This document shows positions 7,630 to 16,855 of a stretch of DNA of 64,000 nt, in pieces. This DNA comes from Oscillospiraceae bacterium (GTDB lineage: Bacteria; Bacillota; Clostridia; Oscillospirales; CAG-382). The stretch's first letter is position 1, and the number at the start of each line of letters is the position of its first letter. Under the pieces are notes generated by a model. It made no database searches and was not told where the DNA came from. It saw nothing but the letters and a program-made list of their open reading frames with translations. The stretch spans positions 127,619 through 191,618 of the forward strand of contig SVRI01000001.1 in assembly GCA_015064895.1 (NCBI GenBank). Reading direction: 5' to 3'. The translations under genes and the position numbers were made by a program.

Positions 7630-8357
7630 GCGCTATATATAAAAGAGAACTGATGGCGTATTTTACATCGCCCATAGGTTATGTATTTTCTGCGATATTC
7701 TTTGCAATATCCGGCGGACTTTTTGTTGCAACAACACTTCTTCTCGGTTCTACCGACACTTCGGCGTATTTTATGTTTATGCTTATCTTTTTTGTTGTTC
7801 TTATCCCGCTTCTTACAATGAAGCTGATGTCAGAAGAAAAGAAGCTGAAAACCGAGCAGATACTTATGACAAGTCCCGTCAGCCTTCTCGGTATAGTTTC
7901 GGCAAAGTTTTTCGCTGCATTTACCATTTTTGCCGTGACATTGGGTGTGTCATCAATTCTCAATGTTGTATCCCTTTACAACATGGCAAAAAAGCAGGTA
8001 TACGTAATAGAAAAGATGAATCTTCCCACATTTGCCGTATGCATTCTCGGTGTGCTTCTTATAGGAGCGGCATTTATTGCTATTGGTATTCTTATTTCAT
8101 CTCTTACGGAAAATCAGATTGTTGCGGCAGTTGCTTCGATTGGTGCTTTTGGTTTTATCCTTGCCTCACAGCTGTTGATTATCGGTGTGGAAAATGAAGT
8201 TATAAGAGTAATACTAAAGTGGTTTTCCATTCTTGACAGATTCGGTAATTTCCAAAGAGGTATATTTGATATTACTGCCGTTATATACTACGTAAGCCTT
8301 GTTGCGATATTCCTATTCCTTACCGTCAGGGTTTACGAAAAGAGACGTTGGGAATAA
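7626..8357 (+). CDS. ABC-2 type permease, GldF-like
   Basis: A 243-residue membrane protein with six predicted helices, starting AIYKRELMAYFTSPIGYVFSA, the cytoplasmic elbow helix typical of ABC-2 permeases whose partner is GldA. The ATG overlaps the ATPase stop. The segment MSEEKKLKTEQILMTSPVSL between the second and third helices is well conserved in the family. It should form the membrane channel with the ATPase encoded upstream. Confidence 0.88.
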   Translation: MSAIYKRELMAYFTSPIGYVFSAIFFAISGGLFVATTLLLGSTDTSAYFMFMLIFFVVLIPLLTMKLMSEEKKLKTEQILMTSPVSLLGIVSAKFFAAFTIFAVTLGVSSILNVVSLYNMAKKQVYVIEKMNLPTFAVCILGVLLIGAAFIAIGILISSLTENQIVAAVASIGAFGFILASQLLIIGVENEVIRVILKWFSILDRFGNFQRGIFDITAVIYYVSLVAIFLFLTVRVYEKRRWE

Positions 8358-8370
8358 GGCGGTGAATGAT

Positions 8371-9933
8371 ATGAACAATAATCAGAACAATAACAATCAG
8401 AACAGTAACAAAAACATGTCAGTAAAGAAGGTTCTTACATCCCGTAAGTTCAAATACGGCACATCCGCACTTGTTTTTACGGTGGTTTTTGTTGCCGCCA
8501 TAATCCTTGTCAACGTACTTGTATCCTTTGTTGATTCAAAGACCGGCGGACTGTATGTTGATTTGACAACAAAACAGCTTTACAGCGTTTCCAATGCTAC
8601 AAGGGATGCATTGAAAAATGTAGACAAACCCGTAGAAATCATTTTCAGCCAGCCTGCCGACAAATGTGCAGAGGATGACATGCTCAATTCAGTGAAAATG
8701 CTGGCGGAAAGCTACGAAAAAGAGTTTAACAATGTCACTGTCATATTCAAAGACAGAAAGTCTGACCCTGCATATTTTAACCAGTTTAAAAAATCCAGTG
8801 CAGATATGACAGATACAAACAGCATTATTATTCACTGTCCTTCCAACGGAAGATCTGTTATTTATGATAAAGAGCAGATGTATAAGAGAAATCAGTATGG
8901 CGAGCTGTTTGCATTCAACGGCGAATACAAGATTACATCGGCTATTCTTTCAACTGCAAGAACAAGCGAAAGTATGCTAAGAGCAGGCATGATTACGGGC
9001 CATAATGAACTTTCACTCGATTCTGTAAAACATACCCTTGAGGATTACGGATATGAAGTATCCGATGTCAACCTCATGACAATTTCGCAGGAAGAGCTCG
9101 GCACATATGATCTCTTGCTTGTGTGCGACCCTGTGAGTGATTTTGTAGGCATGAGCAATACTGATTCGAGTGATAATAATGCGGCAAACGAATCGGCAAA
9201 GCTTCTTAATTATGTTGTCAACGACCTTGGAAATGTAATGTTTTTCCTTGATCCCATAGTTATGAATAACTGCAAAGAGCTTCCCGAACTCTATTCTCTT
9301 ATTTCCGACGGCTTTGGCGTTGAGGTGGATAATCTACAGTATATTAAAGACCCTTCAACCATACTTTCAGATTACGCTTTCTATGGCTCTTATGCTATAA
9401 ATGATACCGCCTCTGCAGGCTATGCAATGCATAAGCCTGTAAGCGAAAGCAGCGCAGGACTTCCTCCTGTATTCTATTATTCCTGTGCCCTTAACATTCC
9501 GAAGGAAAATGATGACGGATTCAATATCACACCTGTCATGACTGTTTCCGACGGCGGGGTGCAGGTGACTACTAAAGACGGAGAAAAATCTGCAGCAAAC
9601 ACACCTATTATGACACTTTCAAAGTATACAAAAATTGAAAATAACAAGGAAGTGTCGGGAAACGTTATAGTTTGCGGCTCAACAGGATTTTTGTTAAACC
9701 TTGAAACAAGTTCTTCAGCAAACGGAGACCTTTTCAAGCAGATGCTTGTTACCATGGGTAACGATAAGATTATTGTAGACATCGATTATAAGGTACTTGA
9801 TGAAACCAAAATTGATGTCCCCATGGAAACGGTTAAAAATATGGCAATCAGACTTGCGGTAATTGTGCCGACAGTCATAATAATTATTGGTGTTGCGGTA
9901 TTTATCAAGAGGAAATATTTTAATGGAAAATAA
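8371..9933 (+). CDS. GldG-family auxiliary protein of the ABC-2 transporter
   Basis: A 520-residue protein anchored by one helix near each end (about residues 35-58 and 490-512), with a large extracytoplasmic domain between them. This matches the GldG-type ABC transport auxiliary component: VYVDLTTKQLYSVSNATRDAL-like start of the outer domain and a central TGHNE motif. The N-terminal tail is unusually asparagine-rich (MNNNQNNNNQNSNKN). ATG 8371 follows GGCGGTGA; earlier in-frame starts overlap the permease and lack a ribosome-binding site. It overlaps the next gene by 11 bp. Confidence 0.85.
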   Translation: MNNNQNNNNQNSNKNMSVKKVLTSRKFKYGTSALVFTVVFVAAIILVNVLVSFVDSKTGGLYVDLTTKQLYSVSNATRDALKNVDKPVEIIFSQPADKCAEDDMLNSVKMLAESYEKEFNNVTVIFKDRKSDPAYFNQFKKSSADMTDTNSIIIHCPSNGRSVIYDKEQMYKRNQYGELFAFNGEYKITSAILSTARTSESMLRAGMITGHNELSLDSVKHTLEDYGYEVSDVNLMTISQEELGTYDLLLVCDPVSDFVGMSNTDSSDNNAANESAKLLNYVVNDLGNVMFFLDPIVMNNCKELPELYSLISDGFGVEVDNLQYIKDPSTILSDYAFYGSYAINDTASAGYAMHKPVSESSAGLPPVFYYSCALNIPKENDDGFNITPVMTVSDGGVQVTTKDGEKSAANTPIMTLSKYTKIENNKEVSGNVIVCGSTGFLLNLETSSSANGDLFKQMLVTMGNDKIIVDIDYKVLDETKIDVPMETVKNMAIRLAVIVPTVIIIIGVAVFIKRKYFNGK

Positions 9934-11566
9934 TCAGAAAAAAGCCAGAACACTGCTGGCAAAACAAAAGATTACTATTATAATTCTTGCATGTGCCATA
10001 GTTGTGCTTGCTGCACTTTGTATCATTCTTCCTAAAGTGCTAAAGCAGGAGGAACACGTGGTTTATGCCGTTAATGACAGGGGCGACTATGTCTATTCCA
10101 CCGTTTATGATGCCAACGGACAGCCGATAAGCTCACGCATTGAATCCATGGCAAACGGGACAGAAAAAAACGATTGGAATGTAAAAAAAGGAGATAATGA
10201 AGAGGTTCTTTATACTTTTAATCTTGACGGTGCAAAGGTTGAAGAAAGACCGTTTATTTTCAAGGAAATTCCCAAAGAAAACATCCTGCGTGTGACTGTT
10301 ACCCAAAAGACGGGCAAGCTTTCAATTTACAATTATGACGGAGGCTTCTTTTTCGAGGGTGCCGAGAAAAATCTCTACGACGAGCAGATGGTATCCGAGT
10401 TGTTGTTTCAGGCAAGATATATGCTTGCAAATTCGTATGTTGAGAATCCCAAAAAGCTTTCGGACTACGGTCTTGAAAAGGGCAACTGTACTGCCGAAAT
10501 TAAGGTGACGGATAAATCGGGAAAGACAGAGACGGTATATATTGGCAACGAAGTAATGAGCGGAAGCGGATATTACATGAAGCATGCCGATAAAGACAGC
10601 ATTTATATCATGGACAGCTCAATATCCGTCCTTCTTATGGATATAAAGAACTTCCTCAGTCCCGTGGTCATCCGACCTATTGAAGAAAACAACAGAGCCT
10701 ATCTTGAAAAGTTTGCACTTGCAAAGAACGGAGAACCCTTCTTTGCCTGCCGTATTCTTGCGGAAGAAGAACAGGTTGGCGTATATGCAAATCAGCTTCA
10801 TAAAATGACATATCCCGAACCCGAACATGTTCTGAGCATTACGACACTTTACGACATGTTCAATCAGGTTGGTGCACTAAGCGGATTTATGGTCGTGGAA
10901 TACGGTGTTTCCAAAATGGAAAACATTGATGAAGTAAGGGCGTTTTACGGACTTGATGCACCAATAGCCAACATTTCCTTCTCCTACGGCGGAAATAATT
11001 ATACGTTGGATGTGAGTGCACCGAAGGAATATGAGTCCATGTATTATTACTGTATATACAGCGAATATCAGGACACGATTGTTTTGGTTCCTCCGGAAAA
11101 TCTGATGTTTTTGAATTATAAGCTTGAAGATTTATACCAGCCTCAGGTGTTCCAGTATAACATCAACGAAATTGCTTCGGTAGAGGCAAAATACGGCGAT
11201 AAGGTGTATAACTACAAGCTTGAAGGCTCCGGTGAAAGTCTTAAGGTTACGGAAACCAACTCATCCAAGACGATTGATACGCAGTCATTCAGACAGTTCT
11301 ATATTTCACTTATGAATATAACAATCGGCGGCTATTCTTCGCTTGAAGGAGCTTCCGTAGATGAACTCAAGCATGAGTTGACGTTTACGGTTACATTCAA
11401 GAATTCATCAAAGCTTGTGTATGAGTTCTACTCCGAATCCACAATGAACTGCTATATGATTGCCGATGGCAAGGGCGGTTTCAAGACCGAGAGACGACTT
11501 GTTGAAGACATTGTAACAAAGTCCGATATGCTTATAAACGGCGAAGTTATTGAATCGGAAACATAA
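9923..11566 (+). CDS. DUF4340 domain-containing membrane-anchored protein
   Basis: A 547-residue protein with one N-terminal membrane helix (about 15-38) and a long extracytoplasmic part that contains DUF4340-type repeats (for example YDEQMVSELLFQARYMLANSYVENPKKLSDYGLEKG, split by family logic into a Leu-rich helix and a DYGL motif). DUF4340 genes regularly follow gldG, and this context is the main argument for the call. It begins inside the gldG-like gene behind GAGGAAA. Its molecular role is unknown; it probably forms an outer scaffold of the transporter. Confidence 0.82.
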   Translation: MENNQKKARTLLAKQKITIIILACAIVVLAALCIILPKVLKQEEHVVYAVNDRGDYVYSTVYDANGQPISSRIESMANGTEKNDWNVKKGDNEEVLYTFNLDGAKVEERPFIFKEIPKENILRVTVTQKTGKLSIYNYDGGFFFEGAEKNLYDEQMVSELLFQARYMLANSYVENPKKLSDYGLEKGNCTAEIKVTDKSGKTETVYIGNEVMSGSGYYMKHADKDSIYIMDSSISVLLMDIKNFLSPVVIRPIEENNRAYLEKFALAKNGEPFFACRILAEEEQVGVYANQLHKMTYPEPEHVLSITTLYDMFNQVGALSGFMVVEYGVSKMENIDEVRAFYGLDAPIANISFSYGGNNYTLDVSAPKEYESMYYYCIYSEYQDTIVLVPPENLMFLNYKLEDLYQPQVFQYNINEIASVEAKYGDKVYNYKLEGSGESLKVTETNSSKTIDTQSFRQFYISLMNITIGGYSSLEGASVDELKHELTFTVTFKNSSKLVYEFYSESTMNCYMIADGKGGFKTERRLVEDIVTKSDMLINGEVIESET

Positions 11567-11608
11567 GGTGAAAAACATGCGGCAACAAGCCGCGGGAGGT
11601 GATAGTTT

Positions 11609-12853
11609 ATGGCACCGCTTGCAGATTCTGTAAGACCAAAGGATTTGTCCGAAGTGATAGGTCAGGAGCATCTTTTGTCAAACGGAAGCCTTTTCAGAAG
11701 AATGACCGAAAGCGGGAAAATACCGAATATGGTTTTCTACGGCCCGTCGGGTACGGGAAAGACTACCGTTGCACGTATTATTGCCGAGAAAAGCGGCATG
11801 ACACTCAGAAAAATCAATGCCACAAACGCATCTCTTTCGGATATAAAAGAGGTACTCGGAGAAACCGATACACTTTTCGGCTCGGACGGTATACTCCTTT
11901 ATATTGATGAAATACAGTATTTTAACAAAAAACAACAGCAGACAATTCTCGAGTTTATTGAGGATGGCAGAATAACCCTTATTTGTTCTACCACCGACAA
12001 CCCCTATTTTTCGATATATCCCGCTGTGCTTTCAAGATGCAGTGTGTTTGAATTTAAGCCCTGTAAGGCAAGTGAAATAAAAAAGGCACTTGTACGTGCC
12101 GTTTCCATACTGGATGAAAAGAACACAAAAAAGGATTTTGACGAAACTGAGAGGGATAAGGCACTCGATTATATCTCACAGGCGGCAAACGGCGATGTCA
12201 GACGTGCGCTGGGTGCTCTTGAAATTTGTTACAGTGCATCGGGCGGAGAAATGACAGAGGATTTTGCCGAACAGTCAATAAACGGCTTTGGACTGAAGCT
12301 TGATAAAGACGGAAATGAGCATTACGACCTGCTTTCGGCGTTCCAGAAGTCGATACGCGGTTCTGATGAAAATGCGGCACTCTTTTATCTTGCAAGACTG
12401 CTTGAGGGCGGAGATTTACTGTCGCCCATACGCAGACTGCTTGTAATTGCTTCTGAGGACATTGGTCTTGCACATCCCATGGCGGTGTGTGTGGTCAAGG
12501 CTTGTTGTGATAATGCAGTACAGCTGGGACTTCCCGAAGCAAGACTTCCTCTTGCCGAGGCTGTAATATACCTTGCAACACTTCCCAAATCCAATTCCGC
12601 ACATGATGCATATGCCCTTGCTGCAGAGGACGTAAGACGCGGACTTGGCAGAAACATGCCCGATTATATCCGTGATTCCATGCAGCCCTCGGCAAATAAA
12701 AACGCAGGCTATGTTTATCCTCATCCGTATCCCAATCACTACTATCCTCAGCAGTATTTACCCGACGACATAAAGGACAGGGTATACTATGAATACGGCG
12801 ATAATAAGGCTGAAAATGCGGCTAAGGAATACTGGAAAAAGGTAAAAGGTTAA
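11609..12853 (+). CDS. rarA: Replication-associated recombination protein A (RarA/MgsA AAA+ ATPase)
   Basis: A 414-residue clamp-loader-like ATPase acting at stalled replication forks. Walker A is GPSGTGKTT (45-53), Walker B is LLYIDEIQYFN, sensor 1 is STTDNPYFS and the arginine-finger region is LSRCSVFEF. The C-terminal tetramerisation domain has the typical SIRGSDENAALFYLARLLEGGD and ASEDIGLAHP motifs. Length agrees with RarA (about 420). ATG 11609 follows GGGAGGTGA. It starts 42 bp after the DUF4340 gene and may be cotranscribed with it, although the functions are unrelated. Confidence 0.95.
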   Translation: MAPLADSVRPKDLSEVIGQEHLLSNGSLFRRMTESGKIPNMVFYGPSGTGKTTVARIIAEKSGMTLRKINATNASLSDIKEVLGETDTLFGSDGILLYIDEIQYFNKKQQQTILEFIEDGRITLICSTTDNPYFSIYPAVLSRCSVFEFKPCKASEIKKALVRAVSILDEKNTKKDFDETERDKALDYISQAANGDVRRALGALEICYSASGGEMTEDFAEQSINGFGLKLDKDGNEHYDLLSAFQKSIRGSDENAALFYLARLLEGGDLLSPIRRLLVIASEDIGLAHPMAVCVVKACCDNAVQLGLPEARLPLAEAVIYLATLPKSNSAHDAYALAAEDVRRGLGRNMPDYIRDSMQPSANKNAGYVYPHPYPNHYYPQQYLPDDIKDRVYYEYGDNKAENAAKEYWKKVKG

Positions 12854-12916
12854 AGAAAAAAGCCGAAAAATGTCGCAAATGCGTGCATTTTGGCATATTA
12901 AATGCGGCTTTATCTA

Positions 12917-12945
12917 TTGACAACAAAGTCAAAATGATATAAAAT
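12917..12945 (+). promoter_or_regulatory. Promoter of the DUF1292 gene
   Basis: TTGACA (12917-12922), 17-bp spacer, TAAAAT (12940-12945). The start codon is at 12979. Confidence 0.72.
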
Positions 12946-12978
12946 AAGTTATACCACCAAGAACGGAGGATTTTTATA

Positions 12979-13281
12979 ATGGCAGACGAAACACTTGAAT
13001 TTGAACAGGAAATATTTACTCTTACAGATGAAGACGGCAACGAAAGCGATTTTGAACTTATCGGCAGTCTTGAACTTGACGGTGTGACATACGTTGCACT
13101 TCTTCCCGTAGAAGGCACGGATGATGAATACGTTATTCTTAAGCTTACAGAAGATGAAGACGGCGACGAAGTTCTTGTTACCATCGATGATGATGACGAA
13201 TTCGACAAGGCGGCAGATGCTTTTGAGGATGAGTTTATGTCTGACATCGATCACGATGCACTTGATAAACCCGAAGAATAA
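12979..13281 (+). CDS. DUF1292 domain-containing protein
   Basis: A 100-residue, very acidic cytoplasmic protein. ETLEFEQEIFTLTDEDGNESDFELI and GVTYVALLPVEGTDDEYVILKL are the two beta-rich blocks of DUF1292 (YrzB family), common in Bacillota near the ruvX/yrrK genes. Here it stands alone behind its own promoter and a good GGAGG site. Function unknown. The C-terminal 25 residues are mostly Asp/Glu and probably disordered. Confidence 0.85.
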   Translation: MADETLEFEQEIFTLTDEDGNESDFELIGSLELDGVTYVALLPVEGTDDEYVILKLTEDEDGDEVLVTIDDDDEFDKAADAFEDEFMSDIDHDALDKPEE

Positions 13282-13517
13282 TCTTTGCTCAAAAAGAGAA
13301 TACTTTCTTTGAGAGTTTGGAGTTAGAAGTCAGGAGTTAGGAATTGTGGTTGATTTGCTGACTTAAATCTTCGTTTTGGTTCATTGCTGAGCCTCATTCT
13401 GCTTCTGAACTTTTTGCTTGATTCTTAATGAGTTTGCGTTGTTGCGTGTATGCAACGCAAACGGTGCCGCTTGTGCGACATCGATAGCTTTGGTTTTTGC
13501 GAGGATAGCCCGTGAGT

Positions 13518-13539
13518 TTGCTGTCGGGCTATCCCGACC
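13518..13539. repeat. GTCGGG-CCCGAC hairpin module, copy 1
   Basis: TTGCTGTCGGGCT followed by ATCCCGACC. The same module occurs at 20027-20048 (inverted), 20237-20258 and 23721-23742, where the loop is CTTT instead of CTAT. Confidence 0.7.
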
Positions 13540-13787
13540 TGCCCTTCACGTATGATTTGTGTTTATAAACCCACATTTAGAAACAGGAGTCCGATTGTCC
13601 CGAAAGCAGGATGCAGACCTCCCGTATTTTCCCGCTCCCCGAATGAAACAGGTCGGAAAAGGACCGGAAAATTTCGGATGCTGGTAGCACAGAGCCAAAG
13701 GTAGGACACCACCCTTGCGAGAGCAGGGTTTCTTCAATGCAAATCTACGGCCGTGGCGGGGATTACTTTTTCTTTGCTGAAAAGAAA

Positions 13788-14216
13788 AAGTAATCAAAAA
13801 GAAAAGAACCCGAGACTATATGTTTGGACTTGTTTCCGATGCTTGGTGCCCGAAAGGTGTATCGTTTGACCGCCATAAATCCAAGCGGTCAAACTCAGTA
13901 GTACATTCGGAGTTTTTTTTGCTACAAGAAAAAGTAATCAAAAAGAAAAGAACCCGAGACTATATGTTTGGACTTGTTTCCGATGCTTGGCGCCCGAAAG
14001 GTGTATCGTTTGACCGCCATAAATCCAAGCGGTCAAACTCAGTAGTGCATTCGGAGTTTTTTTGCTACAAGAAAAAGTAATCAAAAAGAAAAGAACCCGA
14101 GACTATATATTTGGACTTGTTTCCGATGCTTGGCGCCCGAAAGGTGTATCGTTTGACCGCCATAAATCCAAACGGTCAAACTCAGTAGTACATTCGGAGT
14201 TTTTTGCTACAAGAAA
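13788..14216. repeat. Tandem triplication, units of 144, 143 and 142 bp
   Basis: Three head-to-tail units begin with AAGTAATCAAAAAG at 13788, 13932 and 14075, and a diverged fourth start (AAGTAACCAAAAAG) lies at 14217. Each unit has a conserved centre with a TTTGACCGC / GCGGTCAAA hairpin (third copy AACGGTCAAA) and ends in a T-tract of 8, 7 and 6 residues. The tract lengths fully account for the differing unit sizes. Otherwise units differ at only a few positions, indicating recent duplication. Confidence 0.9.
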
Positions 14217-14237
14217 AAGTAACCAAAAAGAAAAGAA

Positions 14238-14409
14238 CTTCGCAGGCAATGTCTACAGTTGGCAAATGGTATTTCCGCAAAACCAATCTTTTGTTGCCGC
14301 CTTTAAGGCTCGCGGCAACAAAATACGACACCGACATTGTGTCGGCTTTAAACAAATTATTGTTGCACGGTTATCCAATCCCGACCGCCAAACAACGGCG
14401 GTTGGGATT
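14238..14409. repeat. Two-hairpin structured repeat, third copy
   Basis: After AAGAACTTCG come a CCGACA/TGTCGG hairpin (about 14331-14345), TTTAAACAAATTAT, and a 13-bp hairpin AATCCCGACCGCC / GGCGGTTGGGATT (14377-14409) with loop AAACAAC. The layout parallels 3400-3482 and 26965-27047, though the stem sequence differs completely. Confidence 0.55.
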
Positions 14410-14510
14410 TACTCTTTATGCGACAACAATGGGTCGCCTATGGTAGGGACAGGCGTCCCCGACTGTCCGTGAAAGATATTATTTGTAAAAACATAAAAAG
14501 AGGGCAAAAA

Positions 14511-15878
14511 ATGAATACCCAAAACACAAAACGCACCTACCTTTTTGAAACCGCACCCGTATATAAAGCGGTTCTTACATTGGTTGTGCCTACCGTTATA
14601 TCTCAGATATTGACAATTATATACAATTTTGCCGATACGTGGTTTGTTGGAAGAACAAATAACGAGGCAGCAGTGGCGGCGGTTTCTGTTGCCATGCCGT
14701 TATTTATTGTAATGACGGGGCTTTCAAATCTTTTCGGTATTGGCGGTTCGAGTGTAATATCACGTTCCCTGGGTGCAAAAAAGCAAGAAGATGCAAAATC
14801 GGCATTTGCCTTTGCACTTTGGGGTTCTGTGGCGGCGGCAGTCCTGTATTCGGTAATTATATTCTTTTTCGGAAAGAATCTTGTATATATTATCGGCGGT
14901 GACAAATCCAGCGAAAAATATATAGTTGAATACCTTTTCTGGACAATTGTAGTCGGCGGTGTTCCTACAATGCTTTCGGCACTTTTCGGACATCTTGTAC
15001 GTTCTGTAGGGAAGGCCAAGGTCTCGGGGTTTGTCATGTCCATGGGTGCAATTCTTAACATCACCCTTGACCCGTTGTTTATGTTTGTCATTCTTCCCAA
15101 AGGGCACGAGGTCGCAGGTGCGGCAATCGCCACCATGCTGTCAAATACGGCATCTGCAATTGTGTTTGTTATTTATATTATAAAATCGAAGGAAGACGTT
15201 TTCACTTTAAATCCCAAAGATTTTTCATTAAGAGGCAATGTGCCGGGCGAAATACTTGCAACGGGTGCTCCTGCCTGCCTTTCTACCTGCCTTGCAATGG
15301 TTTCAAATATTGCGGCAAACAAGCTCATGAGTGATTATGGTTCTGCCGCTGTTGCAGGGCTTGGCATTGCAAAAAAATCAAATACCCTTGCCTTTAACAT
15401 CAACATGGGTTTGACACAAGGTGTGCTTCCGCTTATCGGCTATAACTTTGCGGCGAAAAACTATGACCGCATGAAAAAGGTGGTTGCTTTTACCTTTGGT
15501 ATTACCATAACCTTTTCGGTGATGTGTACCCTTGTTTACCGTACTTTTCCCGAACCCATAATGAAGTTTTTCATTGATGAGCCCAAAACAGTTGCCGCAG
15601 GCACTAAACTGCTTCCCACACTTGCCATTGCCGTTGTGTTCTGCGCAATGACATATCTTATGAATACAATCTTTCAGGCTACGGGCAGAAAATTCTATTC
15701 ACTTTTAACCTCAATGATGAGAAAGGGAATATTTGATATACCGCTTATGTTCCTGCTTAAAAGATATTTTAAGGAAACGGGTATTGTTGTTGCGACACCT
15801 ATTGCAGAGGTCTTGTCAATATTCGTATCGCTTTTTTTACTGTTGAGATTTCTGAAATCTTTGAAAAAAGATGCATAA
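14511..15878 (+). CDS. MATE-family multidrug/metabolite exporter
   Basis: A 455-residue protein with 12 predicted membrane helices and the MATE two-lobe layout: VLTLVVPTVISQILTIIYNFADTWFVGR in lobe one and the GLGIAKKSNTLAFNINMGLTQGVLPLIGYNFAAKNYDRM motif in lobe two (given here in parts: GLTQGVLPLIGYNFAAKNYD). Probably Na+- or H+-driven efflux; the substrate cannot be told from sequence. ATG 14511 is preceded by AGAGGG with suitable spacing; an earlier in-frame ATG near 14418 lies within the repeat island and is not credible. It is monocistronic. Confidence 0.9.
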   Translation: MNTQNTKRTYLFETAPVYKAVLTLVVPTVISQILTIIYNFADTWFVGRTNNEAAVAAVSVAMPLFIVMTGLSNLFGIGGSSVISRSLGAKKQEDAKSAFAFALWGSVAAAVLYSVIIFFFGKNLVYIIGGDKSSEKYIVEYLFWTIVVGGVPTMLSALFGHLVRSVGKAKVSGFVMSMGAILNITLDPLFMFVILPKGHEVAGAAIATMLSNTASAIVFVIYIIKSKEDVFTLNPKDFSLRGNVPGEILATGAPACLSTCLAMVSNIAANKLMSDYGSAAVAGLGIAKKSNTLAFNINMGLTQGVLPLIGYNFAAKNYDRMKKVVAFTFGITITFSVMCTLVYRTFPEPIMKFFIDEPKTVAAGTKLLPTLAIAVVFCAMTYLMNTIFQATGRKFYSLLTSMMRKGIFDIPLMFLLKRYFKETGIVVATPIAEVLSIFVSLFLLLRFLKSLKKDA

Positions 15879-15933
15879 AACATTGCATAAATCTTGTTTA
15901 TGCATTAAAAGTGTGAAAAAAGTATCAAAACTA

Positions 15934-15962
15934 TTGACTTTTTTGAATTGACCGAATATAAT
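15934..15962 (+). promoter_or_regulatory. Promoter of the amino-acid ABC operon
   Basis: TTGACT (15934-15939), 17-bp spacer, TATAAT (15957-15962), 36 bp before the start codon. A TGCATAAA/TTTATGCA hairpin at 15884-15904 lies upstream and may end the MATE transcript. Confidence 0.8.
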
Positions 15963-15997
15963 CAATATGTAAATTTATAATAAAGGAGATTTTAATC

Positions 15998-16777
15998 ATG
16001 AAATTTACTAAAGTTTTAGCTCTCACACTTGCAGTTCTTATGCTCGCAGCGTGCTTTGTAGGTTGCGGTAAGGTTGAAGAATCCGCAAGCGATGCAAACA
16101 TCGAAGAAAAAGAAAAGCTTGTTATGGCAACAAACGCTTATTTCCAGCCCTATGAATACTACGAAGGTGATAAGATCGTAGGTATTGATGCTGAAATTGC
16201 AGCTGCAATTGCTGAAAAGCTCGGTATGGAACTTGAAATTAAGGATATGCAGTTCGACTCCATCCTTACAGCTGTTGAAACAGGCTCTGTTGACTTCGGT
16301 ATGGCAGGCATGACTGTTACCGAAAAGAGACTTGAAAGCGTTAACTTCACATCCAGCTATGCTACAGGCGTTCAGTCTATTATCGTTAAGGAAGGTAGCC
16401 CCATCACCACAGTTGATGATCTTTATGCAGAAGGTGCAGCTTATAAGGTAGGCGTACAGCTTGGTACAACAGGCGACATTTATTCTACAGACGATTTTGG
16501 TTCTGACAATGTTGTTCAGTACTCCAACGGTAACGAAGCAGTTATGGCTCTTCAGGGCGGTGCAGTGGACTGCGTAATCATCGACAACCAGCCCGCAAAG
16601 GCACTCGTTGAAGCAAATGAAGGTCTTGTTATTCTTGAGACATCCTATGCTGATGAAGAATACGCAATTTGCGTAGCTAAGGAAAACACAGAACTTCTCG
16701 AAAAGCTCAACAAGGCTATCGATGAACTCATTGCTGACGGTACAGTTGATAAGATTATCGCAAAGTACATCAAGTAA
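15998..16777 (+). CDS. Polar amino-acid ABC transporter substrate-binding lipoprotein
   Basis: A 259-residue family-3 solute-binding protein. It has a lipoprotein signal (LMLAAC, modified Cys probably C19, alternatively C23), then the classic fold: LVMATNAYFQPYEYYEGDKIVGID at the ligand-binding start, MQFDSILTAVETGSVDFGMAGMTVTEKRLESVNFT and a GVQLGTTGDIY stretch. These motifs fit polar amino-acid binders such as glutamine, cystine or arginine, but the exact ligand cannot be assigned. It is the first gene of an operon with a permease and an ATPase. Codon choice looks like that of a highly expressed gene. Confidence 0.9.
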   Translation: MKFTKVLALTLAVLMLAACFVGCGKVEESASDANIEEKEKLVMATNAYFQPYEYYEGDKIVGIDAEIAAAIAEKLGMELEIKDMQFDSILTAVETGSVDFGMAGMTVTEKRLESVNFTSSYATGVQSIIVKEGSPITTVDDLYAEGAAYKVGVQLGTTGDIYSTDDFGSDNVVQYSNGNEAVMALQGGAVDCVIIDNQPAKALVEANEGLVILETSYADEEYAICVAKENTELLEKLNKAIDELIADGTVDKIIAKYIK

Positions 16778-16808
16778 TTTTTGATTTCAATTTAATTTGA
16801 TATTGCGG

Positions 16809-16831
16809 ACGGGAATGAGCTTCATTCCCGT
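16809..16831 (+). promoter_or_regulatory. Intercistronic hairpin between binding protein and permease
   Basis: ACGGGAATGA (16809-16818) pairs perfectly with TCATTCCCGT (16822-16831) over a 3-nt loop, with only a short T-run after it. Such hairpins often protect the binding-protein mRNA and lower permease expression; that role is inferred here. Confidence 0.6.
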
Positions 16832-16855
16832 TTGCGATGTATATGGAGATTTACC

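Larger units (their letters stand above)
13282..14510. other. Gene-free repeat island of about 1.2 kb
   Basis: I see no credible gene here. The stretch is a mosaic: a weak CTCAAA/TTTGAG hairpin (13287-13313), a 10-bp inverted repeat GTTTGCGTTG/CAACGCAAAC (about 13432-13461), the GTCGGG-CCCGAC module (13518-13539), the palindrome GATTACTTTTTCTTT/AAAGAAAAAGTAATC (13761-13795), a threefold tandem repeat (13788-14216), a TTGTTGCCGC/GCGGCAACAA hairpin (about 14291-14320) and a 13-bp hairpin (14377-14409). A GTAGGGACAGGCGTCC module at about 14443 recurs in variant form near 27816. Open frames here merely read through the repeats. Confidence 0.75.

Noticed and set aside
13546-13797. Minus-strand open frame of 83 codons
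   Set aside because: It lies wholly within the repeat island, has no ribosome-binding site and no recognisable domain.
13788-14219. Possible CRISPR array
   Set aside because: Units of about 143 bp without short repeats and unique spacers are plain tandem duplications; no cas genes are present.
13820-14472. Overlapping plus-strand open frames of 80-136 codons
   Set aside because: They read straight through the 143-bp tandem repeats and their hairpins, repeat the same peptide and lack ribosome-binding sites.
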